NCBI GenBank assembly: GCA_034435635.1
Contig: DAOTWY010000005.1
Location: 1-37,146, forward strand
Reading direction: 5' to 3'
DNA length: 37,146 nt
DNA from: DAOTWY01 sp003696565
Lineage (GTDB): Bacteria; Chloroflexota; Anaerolineae; Aggregatilineales; Phototrophicaceae
Of this stretch, positions 15,681-23,842 are shown one piece after another; position 1 is the stretch's first letter; each line of letters begins with the position of its first letter. The notes under the pieces are model-generated. The model was not told where the DNA came from, did not search any database, and saw nothing but the letters and a program-made list of their open reading frames with translations. The position numbers were made by a program, and so were the translations under genes.

Positions 15681-17186
15681 CTAGCTCCAGTTCTCGTTAA
15701 ATTCTTTTAAGGCTTTCTTTAATGCCTCAACCGTGTCATCATCCAATGCTTTTGTGGTCTGAATTTTATTGCGCAGTTCAGCATATTGAGACTGGAAGGC
15801 ACGAGTAAAATCATGCTGCCACTGCTTCACACGGTCTACCGGCACATCATCCAAATAGCCATTTGTACCAGCAAAAATCACTGCTACCTGATCTGCCAAC
15901 GGAATAGGCGTATATTGCCCTTGCTTGAGCAATTCATTCAAACGCATACCACGATCTAACTGCCGTTGGGTGGATTTATCCAGGTCAGAACCAAACTGGG
16001 CAAACGCCGCCAAAGCACGGAACTGCGCTAAATCCAGACGCATACCACCAGCAACCTTCTTCATTGCTTTTGTTTGGGCAGCACCACCAACGCGGCTAAC
16101 ACTGATACCCACATTCAACGCCGGACGCTGACCAGCGTAGAACAAATCTGATTCCAAATAAATTTGCCCATCTGTAATGGAAATCACGTTTGTAGGCACA
16201 AATGCCGATACATCGCCCAGCAATGTTTCGATCACTGGCAAAGCGGTTAAACTACCACCACCGCGCTCTTTACTAAGCTGTGCAGCACGTTCTAATAAGC
16301 GGCTGTGTAAATAGAACACATCCCCTGGATATGCTTCACGTCCGGGTGGACGGCGCATCAACAAGGAAACTTGACGATAAGCCCAAGCATGTTTAGACAA
16401 ATCATCATAAATGACCAATGCATCCTTGCCATTTTCCATGAACCATTCACCAATGGCACACCCAGCATATGGCGCAATATAGTTCATCGCTGCCGGGTCA
16501 GACGCAGAAGCCACAACAATTGTGGTGTAATCCATGGCACCATATTCTTCCAACAAAGCACGGATACGAGCCACTTCACCTTTACGCTTGCCAATGGCAA
16601 CGTAAATGCAGTACATATCCTGCCCTTTTTGGTTGATGATGGTGTCAATTGCAATCGTCGTCTTACCTGTTTGACGATCCCCAATGATTAACTCACGCTG
16701 CCCACGCCCAATCGGTATCATCGCATCAATTGCCATGATACCCGTCTGCACTGGACGATTCACGCTTTCACGTTCCATCACCCCTGGGGCAATCCGCTCA
16801 ATGTTATAATATTCACTAAACTGAATTGGACCTTTGCCATCTAGAGGGTTACCCAGGGCATCTACCACACGCCCAACTAACCCCATACCAACTGGCACAG
16901 ACGCAATACGTCCCAGCGGGCGTACTTCATCGCCTTCTTTGATGTCATCATAATTACCCATGATGATGATACCGACGTTATCCCGCTCCAGGTTGAAGGC
17001 AATCCCTGCAACGCCATTTTCAAACTGTACTAATTCACTAAACCGGATGTTATCCATACCAGTTACACGGGCGATGCCGTCACCGACTTCTAACACATAG
17101 CCGACTTCAACATCCTCAATGGTTCTTTCAAACGCGCTAATCTGATCTAAAAGCGACTGATACATATTTTCGGAGGCTTCCGCCAT
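15681..17186 (-). CDS. atpA: ATP synthase F1 alpha subunit
   Basis: 501-residue non-catalytic nucleotide-binding subunit of F1. It has the beta-barrel domain (about 1-95), P-loop GDRQTGKT (169-176), the signature PGREAYPGDVFYLHSRLLERAA and the arginine-finger region ISVSRVGGAAQ, plus a C-terminal helical bundle. AGGAG is 9 bases before the ATG and a promoter with consensus spacing is 40-68 bases upstream. It heads atpA-atpG-atpD-atpC. No delta (atpH) or b-subunit gene precedes it; the upstream neighbour is proC, so the Fo and delta genes must lie outside this window. Confidence 0.97.
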   Translation of the reverse strand: MAEASENMYQSLLDQISAFERTIEDVEVGYVLEVGDGIARVTGMDNIRFSELVQFENGVAGIAFNLERDNVGIIIMGNYDDIKEGDEVRPLGRIASVPVGMGLVGRVVDALGNPLDGKGPIQFSEYYNIERIAPGVMERESVNRPVQTGIMAIDAMIPIGRGQRELIIGDRQTGKTTIAIDTIINQKGQDMYCIYVAIGKRKGEVARIRALLEEYGAMDYTTIVVASASDPAAMNYIAPYAGCAIGEWFMENGKDALVIYDDLSKHAWAYRQVSLLMRRPPGREAYPGDVFYLHSRLLERAAQLSKERGGGSLTALPVIETLLGDVSAFVPTNVISITDGQIYLESDLFYAGQRPALNVGISVSRVGGAAQTKAMKKVAGGMRLDLAQFRALAAFAQFGSDLDKSTQRQLDRGMRLNELLKQGQYTPIPLADQVAVIFAGTNGYLDDVPVDRVKQWQHDFTRAFQSQYAELRNKIQTTKALDDDTVEALKKALKEFNENWS

Positions 17187-17225
17187 AGTTTTAGTCTCCT
17201 AATAATCTTTCCATACACGGCATGC

Positions 17226-17254
17226 ACTATAATAGGTAAATTGTAACTTATCAA
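17226..17254 (-). promoter_or_regulatory. Promoter of the F1 operon
   Basis: On the - strand: -35 TTGATA (17254-17249), 17-base spacer, -10 TATAGT (17231-17226). The predicted start at about 17219 gives a leader of about 32 bases. The -35 overlaps the foot of the hairpin at 17253-17272. Confidence 0.65.
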
Positions 17255-17272
17255 GATAGGGCTGTCTATCTT
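17253..17272 (-). terminator. Hairpin after proC
   Basis: AAGATAG (17253-17259) and CTATCTT (17266-17272) form a 7-bp stem with a 6-base loop 11 bases after the proC stop. There is no U-tract. It may end proC transcripts or act at the F1 promoter it overlaps. Confidence 0.4.
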
Positions 17273-17283
17273 TTCACAAATAC

Positions 17284-18111
17284 CTAATCATCTTCATCCT
17301 TTCCAAGCTCAACAGATCGCTCATAAGCCGCCCAAATGGCGCGGGAAATCACGGTACGGATACGCCCCTTTTCTAAATGATACAATGCCGCCGCACTCGT
17401 CCCCCCGGGGCTAGTCACTTGGTTACGCAATTCTGCAGGATGCATCCCAGACTCAATTGCGTATCGAACAGAGCCGAGCATAGTCTGATGCACTAATTTT
17501 TGTGAATCTTGACGAGAAAATCCCATATGAACCCCGGCATCAATCATGGCTTCCATCAACAGAAACACATAAGAAGGACCACTCCCATTAAGTGCCGTTG
17601 CCATATCCATAAATTTTTCGTCATCCACATATAACGTTTCTCCCAATGCACCTAACACTGCTTCTGCCCAGTGTCGTTGTTCAGCAGAAACTTCTGGTGT
17701 TGCTACCCAAACCGTGATTCCTTCACCGATTTGTCCAGGCGTATTGGGCATAGCACGCACCACCGATGGATTACCACAACCTTTTGCAATCCGCTTGATT
17801 TTCACCCCGGCTGCAATGCTCAACACTAACGCCCCATGTTTGACATGCCCTAAAATGCCAGATAACACACTGTTCATCACTTGTGGCTTCACACTCAATA
17901 CCAACACATCACCCTGTTCGGCAGCTTCAACATTATTTGTTGTAAAACGCAGCCCGTACCGCTCTACCAAATCCGCACCACGCTGTTCATGTGGGTCAGC
18001 CGCAATGATACGATCCGGTTCAATAAGGCGATTTTTCAGCAACCCCCGTATCATCGCCTCACACATCACCCCCGCCCCAATAAAAGCAACTGTTTTATTC
18101 ATTAATGGCAT
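17284..18111 (-). CDS. proC: Pyrroline-5-carboxylate reductase
   Basis: 275-residue enzyme that reduces 1-pyrroline-5-carboxylate to proline using NAD(P)H, the last step of proline synthesis. The N-terminal dinucleotide motif is FIGAGVMCEAMIRGLL; the middle carries VVRAMPNTPGQIGEG and ATALNGSGPSYVF; the C-terminal domain has the P5CR signature VTSPGGTSAAALYHLEKG. The ATG at 18111 has GGAGG 8 bases upstream and is preferred over the ATG at 18126, which overlaps that SD. Length is normal. It follows the SDR-type gene at 18161 by 49 bases on the same strand. Confidence 0.95.
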   Translation of the reverse strand: MPLMNKTVAFIGAGVMCEAMIRGLLKNRLIEPDRIIAADPHEQRGADLVERYGLRFTTNNVEAAEQGDVLVLSVKPQVMNSVLSGILGHVKHGALVLSIAAGVKIKRIAKGCGNPSVVRAMPNTPGQIGEGITVWVATPEVSAEQRHWAEAVLGALGETLYVDDEKFMDMATALNGSGPSYVFLLMEAMIDAGVHMGFSRQDSQKLVHQTMLGSVRYAIESGMHPAELRNQVTSPGGTSAAALYHLEKGRIRTVISRAIWAAYERSVELGKDEDD

Positions 18112-18160
18112 TTGTACATCCTCCATTACAATATGGCATCACATTTTTGCTAAATTAGCA

Positions 18161-19114
18161 TCAAATACTGCGCGGACGACGCTTAAAGGCGTATCGAAGC
18201 GCGCTGAAAAAGAATGATTTCTGTGGTAAATAAGTCATTAAGGTATCTTCAAAACGACGTGGCTGAAACCCAAAGTAACGATACATATTCCCTAACGGAG
18301 CTGTACGGCTGGCAGCTAAAATATCTAACCATTGCGGTGTAATCAACGTTCGGCTAAACAAAAAGCCGTATAGCGTTGTCAACCAGCGCATCATATAAGG
18401 CTGCACTTTGATAATCGGGCGATAAAATCCTGTCACTCGCATAATTGTCCATACTAAATCTTCAAATGTGATATATTCCGCACCGCCAATTTCAATCACT
18501 TCATCCACTGTATCAATTTTATGCAGGCTGATTTGTAATGCTTTGATGAGATCATCAATATAAAGTGGGTGCAAAATAATTTCTCCATATCCGGGCATCA
18601 CAAAAAAAAACGGATTGGTACTCATCACCATCGCCAAATGATTCACAAAAGCGTCTTCCGTCCCATAAATAATGCCAGGGCGGATAATAGTATACGCTAA
18701 CCCGCTATCTCGAATAAGTGCTTCTTGCTGTCCTTTAATGCGCAATAGCGTAAATGCCGATGAAGGTGATGCCCCCAAATGGCTTAAGGTAATAATTCGC
18801 CCAACCCGTGCCGCACGTGCTGCTGCTACAAGATTGCGCGTCCCTACCAATTCGACCCGCTCTAAGTCGCGCGTTCTTCCCCACCACATCGCATTTTCTA
18901 AATGAAAAACCACATGAACACCACTTGTTGCAGCAAATAACGCTTCATCGTCCATGAGTGTGCCGATGATGATTTCTGGGGCATGGGGGTCTTGCACATC
19001 CCAGGGTAGTTGCTCATCGGAGGTTAATAAGACACGGAGTTTGTGCCCATCTTGCATCAATTGTTGAACTAAATTCCGTCCAACATGCCCACGCGCACCT
19101 GTAATCAATATCAT
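18161..19114 (-). CDS. NAD(P)-binding epimerase/NmrA-like atypical SDR protein
   Basis: 317-residue Rossmann protein. The glycine motif TGARGHVGRNLVQQL at the N-terminus indicates NAD(P) binding. HLENAMWWGRT, ITLSHLGASPSSAFTLLRIKGQQEALIRDSGLAYTIIRPGIIYG and a YIDDL segment are typical of the NmrA/NDUFA9-like atypical SDR group. The usual YxxxK pair is not clear, so enzyme activity is uncertain. The start at 19114 is chosen because GGAGG is 5 bases upstream; the ATG at 19126 overlaps that SD. The C-terminal part is hydrophobic and basic (LTTLYGFLFSRTLITPQW) and may associate with the membrane. The substrate is unknown. Confidence 0.8.
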   Translation of the reverse strand: MILITGARGHVGRNLVQQLMQDGHKLRVLLTSDEQLPWDVQDPHAPEIIIGTLMDDEALFAATSGVHVVFHLENAMWWGRTRDLERVELVGTRNLVAAARAARVGRIITLSHLGASPSSAFTLLRIKGQQEALIRDSGLAYTIIRPGIIYGTEDAFVNHLAMVMSTNPFFFVMPGYGEIILHPLYIDDLIKALQISLHKIDTVDEVIEIGGAEYITFEDLVWTIMRVTGFYRPIIKVQPYMMRWLTTLYGFLFSRTLITPQWLDILAASRTAPLGNMYRYFGFQPRRFEDTLMTYLPQKSFFFSALRYAFKRRPRSI

Positions 19115-19230
19115 GAAATCCTCCATGCTGAAAATTGCGCAACTTTAACAGGTGGAAAGATGCACACTTATGCGCGTAACCACCATCGTGCAGCAAACAA
19201 ATTAGCAATGATGTGCCATCACACGTTAAA

Positions 19231-19257
19231 CCGCCTCCAACAGTATCAAATAGGCGG
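19231..19257. promoter_or_regulatory. Inverted repeat upstream of fabF
   Basis: CCGCCT (19231-19236) and AGGCGG (19252-19257) flank a 15-base loop, ending 3 bases before a TTGACA -35 hexamer. It may be an operator for the fab genes or a hairpin. The 282-base gap 19115-19396 also holds a perfect GCATGTCATGC palindrome (about 19343-19353). No small gene or RNA is recognised in it. Confidence 0.35.
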
Positions 19258-19260
19258 TCA

Positions 19261-19290
19261 TTGACAAAGCATTTCTTTGCTATGCTAAAC
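19261..19290 (+). promoter_or_regulatory. Candidate promoter of fabF-fabH
   Basis: A consensus -35 TTGACA (19261-19266) is followed by GCTAAA or TAAACT at spacers of 17 or 19 bases as a weak -10. The leader to the fabF start would be about 105 bases. Confidence 0.45.
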
Positions 19291-19396
19291 TAAGTGCGGC
19301 ATTATATCATAGAAGACTTCAATGGGATGATAATTCATTCTAGCATGTCATGCCTGATTGACTTATCATTCACTCATCACAAATTTGGAGGATCAT

Positions 19397-20644
19397 GTGA
19401 AACGCCGGCGTGTCGTTGTAACAGGAATGGGCATCATTTGCCCAACAGGAAATACCGTACAAGAAGCCTGGGAAAATACTGCCACAGGTCGTAGTGGCAT
19501 TACACGAATTACACGATTTGACACATCACGGCTGGAAAATCATATCGGCGGTGAGGTCAAAAACTTTGACCCAGATAAAATTCTAGGGAGGCGTGAAGCA
19601 CGCCGAACTGACCGCTTTACACAAATGGCATTATATACCGCACAACAAGCCCTTCTCGATTCTGGTTTACAAATCACCCCAGAAAATGAATATCAAGTCG
19701 GTGCAATTATCGGTACCGGAATCGGTGGAATCGCAACAATTTATGCCAGTACAAGCACGTTTATCAATCGTGGTGCCAAAGCGGTCAGCCCATTGCTAGT
19801 GCCGATGATGCTACCAGATGCCGCTGCCGGTAAAGTTTCTATGCACTTTGGCTTACGCGGACCCAATTATGCCATCTCTACGGCGTGTGCCACTGGCAAC
19901 AATTGCATTGGAGAAGCCACTGAACATATTCGACATGGGCGGGCAATTGCCATGCTCGCAGGTAGTTCAGAAGCAGCGTTAGAAGAAATTACCATCGCTG
20001 GTTTTAACAATATGACCGCTATCTCCCGCCGTAATGATGAACCAGAAAAAGCATCTCGTCCCTTTGATATTGATCGTGACGGATTTGTTGTAGCAGAAGG
20101 CGCGGCAACGCTTGTGTTAGAAGAACGTGATCACGCACTAGCACGTGGAGCACATATCTATGCAGAAATTCTTGGCTATGGGCACACATCTGATGCGTAT
20201 CATATCACTGCCCCACTAGAAACCGGTGAAGGCGCAGCAGAAGCAGTACGACTCAGCCTACAAGATGCCGGCTTGCGCCCGCAAGATATTGACTACATTA
20301 ACGCACATGGAACCGGAACCCCCCTTAATGATCGCAGTGAAACCCTGGCAATTAAAACTGCCCTCGGTGAATATGCCTATGAAATCCCCATTAGCTCTAC
20401 CAAATCAGTCACAGGGCATATTATGGGCGGTGCAGGTGCTGTAGAGGCGGTTTTTAGTATCATGTCCATTTTACACAACTTTGTGCCACCAACTGTTAAT
20501 CTTGATAATCAAGACCCAGAATGTGACCTAAATTATACGCCTCATGTTGGTATTCATCATGAGATCAACACCGTTATGAGTAACTCCTTTGGTTTTGGCG
20601 GGCACAACGCTGTGTTAATCTTTGGTAGGCATAATGGCGCGTAA
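19397..20644 (+). CDS. fabF: Beta-ketoacyl-ACP synthase II
   Basis: 415-residue condensing enzyme that extends acyl-ACP with malonyl-ACP in fatty acid synthesis. The active site is complete: Cys164 (STACATG), His304 (NAHGTGTP), Lys336 and His341 (STKSVTGHIMGGAGAVE). The frame is open upstream to an ATG at 19358. The GTG at 19397 is chosen because GGAGG lies 5 bases before it and it gives the normal N-terminus KRRRVVVTGMG. fabH overlaps its 3' end by 11 bases. acpP and fabD are not in the window. Confidence 0.95.
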   Translation: MKRRRVVVTGMGIICPTGNTVQEAWENTATGRSGITRITRFDTSRLENHIGGEVKNFDPDKILGRREARRTDRFTQMALYTAQQALLDSGLQITPENEYQVGAIIGTGIGGIATIYASTSTFINRGAKAVSPLLVPMMLPDAAAGKVSMHFGLRGPNYAISTACATGNNCIGEATEHIRHGRAIAMLAGSSEAALEEITIAGFNNMTAISRRNDEPEKASRPFDIDRDGFVVAEGAATLVLEERDHALARGAHIYAEILGYGHTSDAYHITAPLETGEGAAEAVRLSLQDAGLRPQDIDYINAHGTGTPLNDRSETLAIKTALGEYAYEIPISSTKSVTGHIMGGAGAVEAVFSIMSILHNFVPPTVNLDNQDPECDLNYTPHVGIHHEINTVMSNSFGFGGHNAVLIFGRHNGA

Positions 20645-21809
20645 TCGAAAAAGGCAATCTCAGTCAAACATTTACGCACATATCATTGGGTGGGGAATGC
20701 GTGTGCCGCGTACCGTTCTAACCAATGAAGACTTAGCAGCTATCATTGAAACAACGGATGAATGGATTGAATCACGCACCGGCATTAAAGAACGACGTAT
20801 CGCTAATGACCGCGAAACAACCGCCCAACTTGGGCTTCGTGCTGCAAAAGATGCCCTAGCAATGACCGATGTATTGCCCAGTGATATTGACTTAATCATT
20901 GTAGCAACTAGTACCCCAGAGAATATCTTCCCCAGCACAGCTAGCATGATTCAACACTGGCTAGGGGCGTATAATGCTGGCGCATTCGACCTCAGCGCAG
21001 CGTGTTCTGGCTTTGTTTATGCTCTAGATATGGCTGCCCAGGCGATTCGTTCCGGCAGTATCGAAACAGCCTTGGTTATTGGTGCGGAAACCATGAGCCG
21101 CGTCTTAAATTGGCAAGATCGTGGTACCTGCATTTTGTTTGGGGACGGTGCCGGGGCAGTTGTGTTACAAGCAAGAGATAACCCAGGCGGTTTGCTTTCT
21201 AGCGTGCTGCGCTCAGATGGCTCCGGGCATGATCTGCTTGGTATCCCTACGTTTAATAGTCCAGAGGTGCGCTCACCAAGCGGCATCTCAGAGCCACGCC
21301 TCCATAAAATGTATATGTCTGGCGGTGCTGTGATGAAATTTGCAACCCGTGTGATTGGTGCCAGTATCAAAGAAGCATGTCGGCTAGCCGGCATCACATT
21401 AGACGACGTAAAATTAGTCATTCCGCATCAAGCAAATGAGCGTATCATCCAAGCTGCAGCCCGTAGCCTCGGGTTTGAAAATGATCGATTTATGAGCAAT
21501 CTGAAATACTATGGTAACACATCCGCAGCATCGATCCCTATTGCCTTATGCGAAGCCTTAGAACAAGGCAAGGTTAGTGCCGGGGATTATATCGTTCTGG
21601 TTGGCTTTGGGGGGGGATTAACTTGGGCATCCACCGTCATTAAATGGGGCGTACCATACCCGGCAGATCGTTCCATCAACACCTTACAAGAGCGTCGCCG
21701 ACAAGCAGAATATTTCTTAGTGAAACTCCGTGTTCGTATGAGCCGGTGGCTTCGGCGTTTATCCGATCTTATCCGTTTCCGTCGCAATCGAGATGATTTT
21801 GATTGGTAA
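20634..21809 (+). CDS. fabH: Beta-ketoacyl-ACP synthase III with basic C-terminal tail
   Basis: 391-residue initiating condensing enzyme, joining acyl-CoA to malonyl-ACP. The triad is Cys124 (SAACSGF), His265 (IPHQANERI) and Asn295 (YGNTSAAS). The family is usually 310-335 residues; here about 50 extra residues follow the core (from about 342), rich in Arg and aromatic residues and ending IRFRRNRDDFDW. The ATG at 20634 overlaps the fabF stop by 11 bases; a TTG at 20622 is a less likely start. A run of eight G (21609-21616) lies inside the conserved FGGGLTW segment. Confidence 0.94.
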   Translation: MARNRKRQSQSNIYAHIIGWGMRVPRTVLTNEDLAAIIETTDEWIESRTGIKERRIANDRETTAQLGLRAAKDALAMTDVLPSDIDLIIVATSTPENIFPSTASMIQHWLGAYNAGAFDLSAACSGFVYALDMAAQAIRSGSIETALVIGAETMSRVLNWQDRGTCILFGDGAGAVVLQARDNPGGLLSSVLRSDGSGHDLLGIPTFNSPEVRSPSGISEPRLHKMYMSGGAVMKFATRVIGASIKEACRLAGITLDDVKLVIPHQANERIIQAAARSLGFENDRFMSNLKYYGNTSAASIPIALCEALEQGKVSAGDYIVLVGFGGGLTWASTVIKWGVPYPADRSINTLQERRRQAEYFLVKLRVRMSRWLRRLSDLIRFRRNRDDFDW

Positions 21810-21825
21810 TCTTAATTCTTTAATT

Positions 21826-21854
21826 CTTTGTTAATGGTAAAATAATTAACAAAG
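21826..21854. promoter_or_regulatory. 10-bp inverted repeat between fabH and the response regulator
   Basis: CTTTGTTAAT (21826-21835) and ATTAACAAAG (21845-21854) are perfect arms around a 9-base AT-rich centre, 27 bases before the response-regulator ATG. No U-tract follows. A short tandem repeat of TAATTCTT lies just upstream. It could be an operator or a weak fabH terminator. Confidence 0.5.
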
Positions 21855-21881
21855 TCCAATGATCATGTAAAGAGGCTTATT

Positions 21882-22271
21882 ATGGTAAAAATTCTATATA
21901 TCGAAGATAACCCGCAAAATATGCGCCTCATTCGTAAGATCGTGACCAGTGCGGGATATGAGATGATTGAAGCAATGGACGGCAAAAGCGGTTTAGCAGC
22001 CACCATGCGCGAAAATCCTGACCTGATTTTGATGGACATTAACTTGCCAGATATTGACGGAACAGAAGTCACCGCCCGGATCAAATCCGACCCACAAGTT
22101 GCCCATATTCCCATTATTGCCCTAACAGCTAATGCTATGATAGGTGATCGCGAAGCCTATTTAAGTGCCGGCTGTGACGGGTATCTTGCGAAACCCGTCA
22201 GCCGAACTGAGTTATTAAACACATTAGCCCATTTTCTAGAAGCAAAATCGTTAGTCGCGGCGCGACACTAA
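21882..22271 (+). CDS. Single-domain response regulator (CheY/DivK-like receiver)
   Basis: 129-residue stand-alone receiver. It has the acidic pair in YIEDNPQN (8-10), phosphoacceptor Asp in LILMDINLPD (about residue 53), conserved Thr in IIALTANAM and Lys in YLAKPVS. There is no output domain. The sequence style resembles receivers that serve hybrid histidine kinase phosphorelays. No kinase gene is nearby, so its partner is unknown. GAGG lies about 8 bases before the ATG. Its last 21 bases overlap the 3' end of the convergent protease gene. Confidence 0.9.
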   Translation: MVKILYIEDNPQNMRLIRKIVTSAGYEMIEAMDGKSGLAATMRENPDLILMDINLPDIDGTEVTARIKSDPQVAHIPIIALTANAMIGDREAYLSAGCDGYLAKPVSRTELLNTLAHFLEAKSLVAARH

Positions 22272-22937
22272 TGAGATATAGTAAATGAGTGTCAACAAAG
22301 ATGAAATAAACGCCGCCACATAGGTTAGAGCCGCTGCTGTTAAAATTTGACGCGCCCCATTTCGATCCTCAGCAGTCACCATCAGCCCACTCTGCTCCAA
22401 CAGCTTTAACCCTCTGCGGCTAGCATCAAATTCAACAGGAAGCGTCAATAGCATAAAGCCAACCACAATAGCAAAAAAGCCAATTCCTAACCAAGCTAAA
22501 GGCATAATGCTAAAAAGCAAACCAGCCAAAATTAATGCATAAGAAATCATCGGGCTAAATTGCATAGCTGGCACTAAAAAGCTCCGCATGGCAATAAAAG
22601 GTGATTTTTCCTCATATTGCTGCGCATGACCTAGCTCGTGTGCTACAATCGCCATCGCCGCCACGGATGGAACGGTTGCCACGCCTTGGGACATTCTCAC
22701 CGTGTGGTTAGATGGATCATAATGGTCAGTCAGTTCACCAGCTGTGCCTTCAAAACGAACACCATGTAAACCAGATGTTTGCAAAATTCGTTGCCCTACT
22801 TGGGCACCTGTCAACCCACTACCATTACGAGTATTGCCCCATTTTTTGTAAGCAGATTGTACAAACATTTGTGCCCCAAGTGATAAAATCAGACTGGGGA
22901 TCATAACCAATAGTAAATAGTTGGGATCAAAAAACAT
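22251..22937 (-). CDS. Membrane zinc metallopeptidase, YugP-like
   Basis: 228-residue integral membrane protein. The zinc protease motif HELGHAQQ is at about 120-127. Hydrophobic segments lie at the N-terminus (about 7-25) and at about 135-155, 160-182 and 205-222. The PVEFDASRRGLKLLEQSG segment after the membrane pair is characteristic of the YugP family, where a downstream Glu/Asp supplies the third zinc ligand. The biological substrate of the family is unknown. An excellent AAGGAGGTG ribosome binding site lies 9 bases before the ATG, indicating strong translation. Its end overlaps the convergent response regulator. Confidence 0.9.
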   Translation of the reverse strand: MFFDPNYLLLVMIPSLILSLGAQMFVQSAYKKWGNTRNGSGLTGAQVGQRILQTSGLHGVRFEGTAGELTDHYDPSNHTVRMSQGVATVPSVAAMAIVAHELGHAQQYEEKSPFIAMRSFLVPAMQFSPMISYALILAGLLFSIMPLAWLGIGFFAIVVGFMLLTLPVEFDASRRGLKLLEQSGLMVTAEDRNGARQILTAAALTYVAAFISSLLTLIYYISLVSRRD

Positions 22938-23032
22938 CGCAATACACCTCCTTGAGTGATGTTTTCCAATTAATGCTATTCATCATAGCCAAGTATCGTT
23001 AGAACCCCGCATGAAAATCGTAAAATAAATGA

Positions 23033-23842
23033 TTACGAAATAGGCGTTGGCGTTGGAATAGGACGGCTAATCCGAATCGTTACCTGGCACGATGCCACAA
23101 GTTCAGTTGCCGTGTTAAACACCATCAATCGAAAATCGTATAACCCCTCTGGATAAGGACTTGGATCAAATTGCCCTAACGTGCCAAGCTCTTCTACTGG
23201 GACAATGCCTTCTCGTGTTGTGGAGAACTGATTTTGTCCTGCCGGGCTAATCTCAAATTTATAGACTGAAAAATCTTCGTAATAAGCAACGCCACGGACT
23301 GGTTCAACCTTAAAAACCACCATGCCATTTGCTGGAATTTGCAACTGAGCATAGGGCGTATCACATCCAATAACAGGCGGTGCTGATTCAATCGTGCCGA
23401 CAGGTGTCGGTGTTAAGGTTGGTGTGGCAAAAATTTGTGGCGCATTTTCATCCCCTAATTCAATACCACTGGCATCAATTGGAGGCGGCTGTAAAAATGC
23501 CGGCGGTGTGCTGGTAGCGAACTCACCTTCTTCTACATCAACATCCTCAATCGGCATCACAGCCATCGCCATTGTACGCCTTACCTCGCGGTCTTCACGC
23601 ATTTGTGGGGCAACAACATTTTGGACACCAGCCACGAACAAGCCAAATTGTAACAAAACGACCATGATCGTGAACGCATTAGCACGTCGATAACTGGCAT
23701 AATCCCGTTCTAATTCAAAAACGGTTGCCCGATAATCTCGCTGTGCAGCCATCCATCGCCGCCAATAGATAAAAATGCCGACCCCGGTCAAAATATATAA
23801 CCCTGGGGCAAGTCGTTCAATCAGAAAAGCTATTGTCGTCAA
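23033..23842 (-). CDS. Membrane protein of unknown function with Thr/Pro linker
   Basis: 269 residues; function not recognised. There are two membrane helices, about 8-27 (GLYILTGVGIFIYW) and 55-78 (FTIMVVLLQFGLFVAGV), separated by a charged helix. A Pro/Thr-rich stretch (about 105-155, with ATPTLTPTPVGT) leads to a probable beta-sandwich domain (about 158-255), with a Cys near each end that could form a disulfide. The C-terminus is ISRPIPTPTPIS. The layout suggests a membrane-anchored extracellular domain. The start overlaps the stop of the phosphorylase gene (ATGA, 23839-23842), implying coupled translation, but no functional link is evident. Confidence 0.75.
   Translation of the reverse strand: MTTIAFLIERLAPGLYILTGVGIFIYWRRWMAAQRDYRATVFELERDYASYRRANAFTIMVVLLQFGLFVAGVQNVVAPQMREDREVRRTMAMAVMPIEDVDVEEGEFATSTPPAFLQPPPIDASGIELGDENAPQIFATPTLTPTPVGTIESAPPVIGCDTPYAQLQIPANGMVVFKVEPVRGVAYYEDFSVYKFEISPAGQNQFSTTREGIVPVEELGTLGQFDPSPYPEGLYDFRLMVFNTATELVASCQVTIRISRPIPTPTPIS

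Noticed and set aside
18603..18611. Nine-A run in the SDR gene as a slippery site
   Set aside because: It encodes Phe-Phe-Phe in an intact frame and nothing suggests programmed frameshifting.
21609..21616. Run of eight G in fabH as a possible phase-variation tract
   Set aside because: It encodes the conserved FGGGL segment of FabH, an enzyme unlikely to be switched. It may simply be a sequencing-error hotspot.
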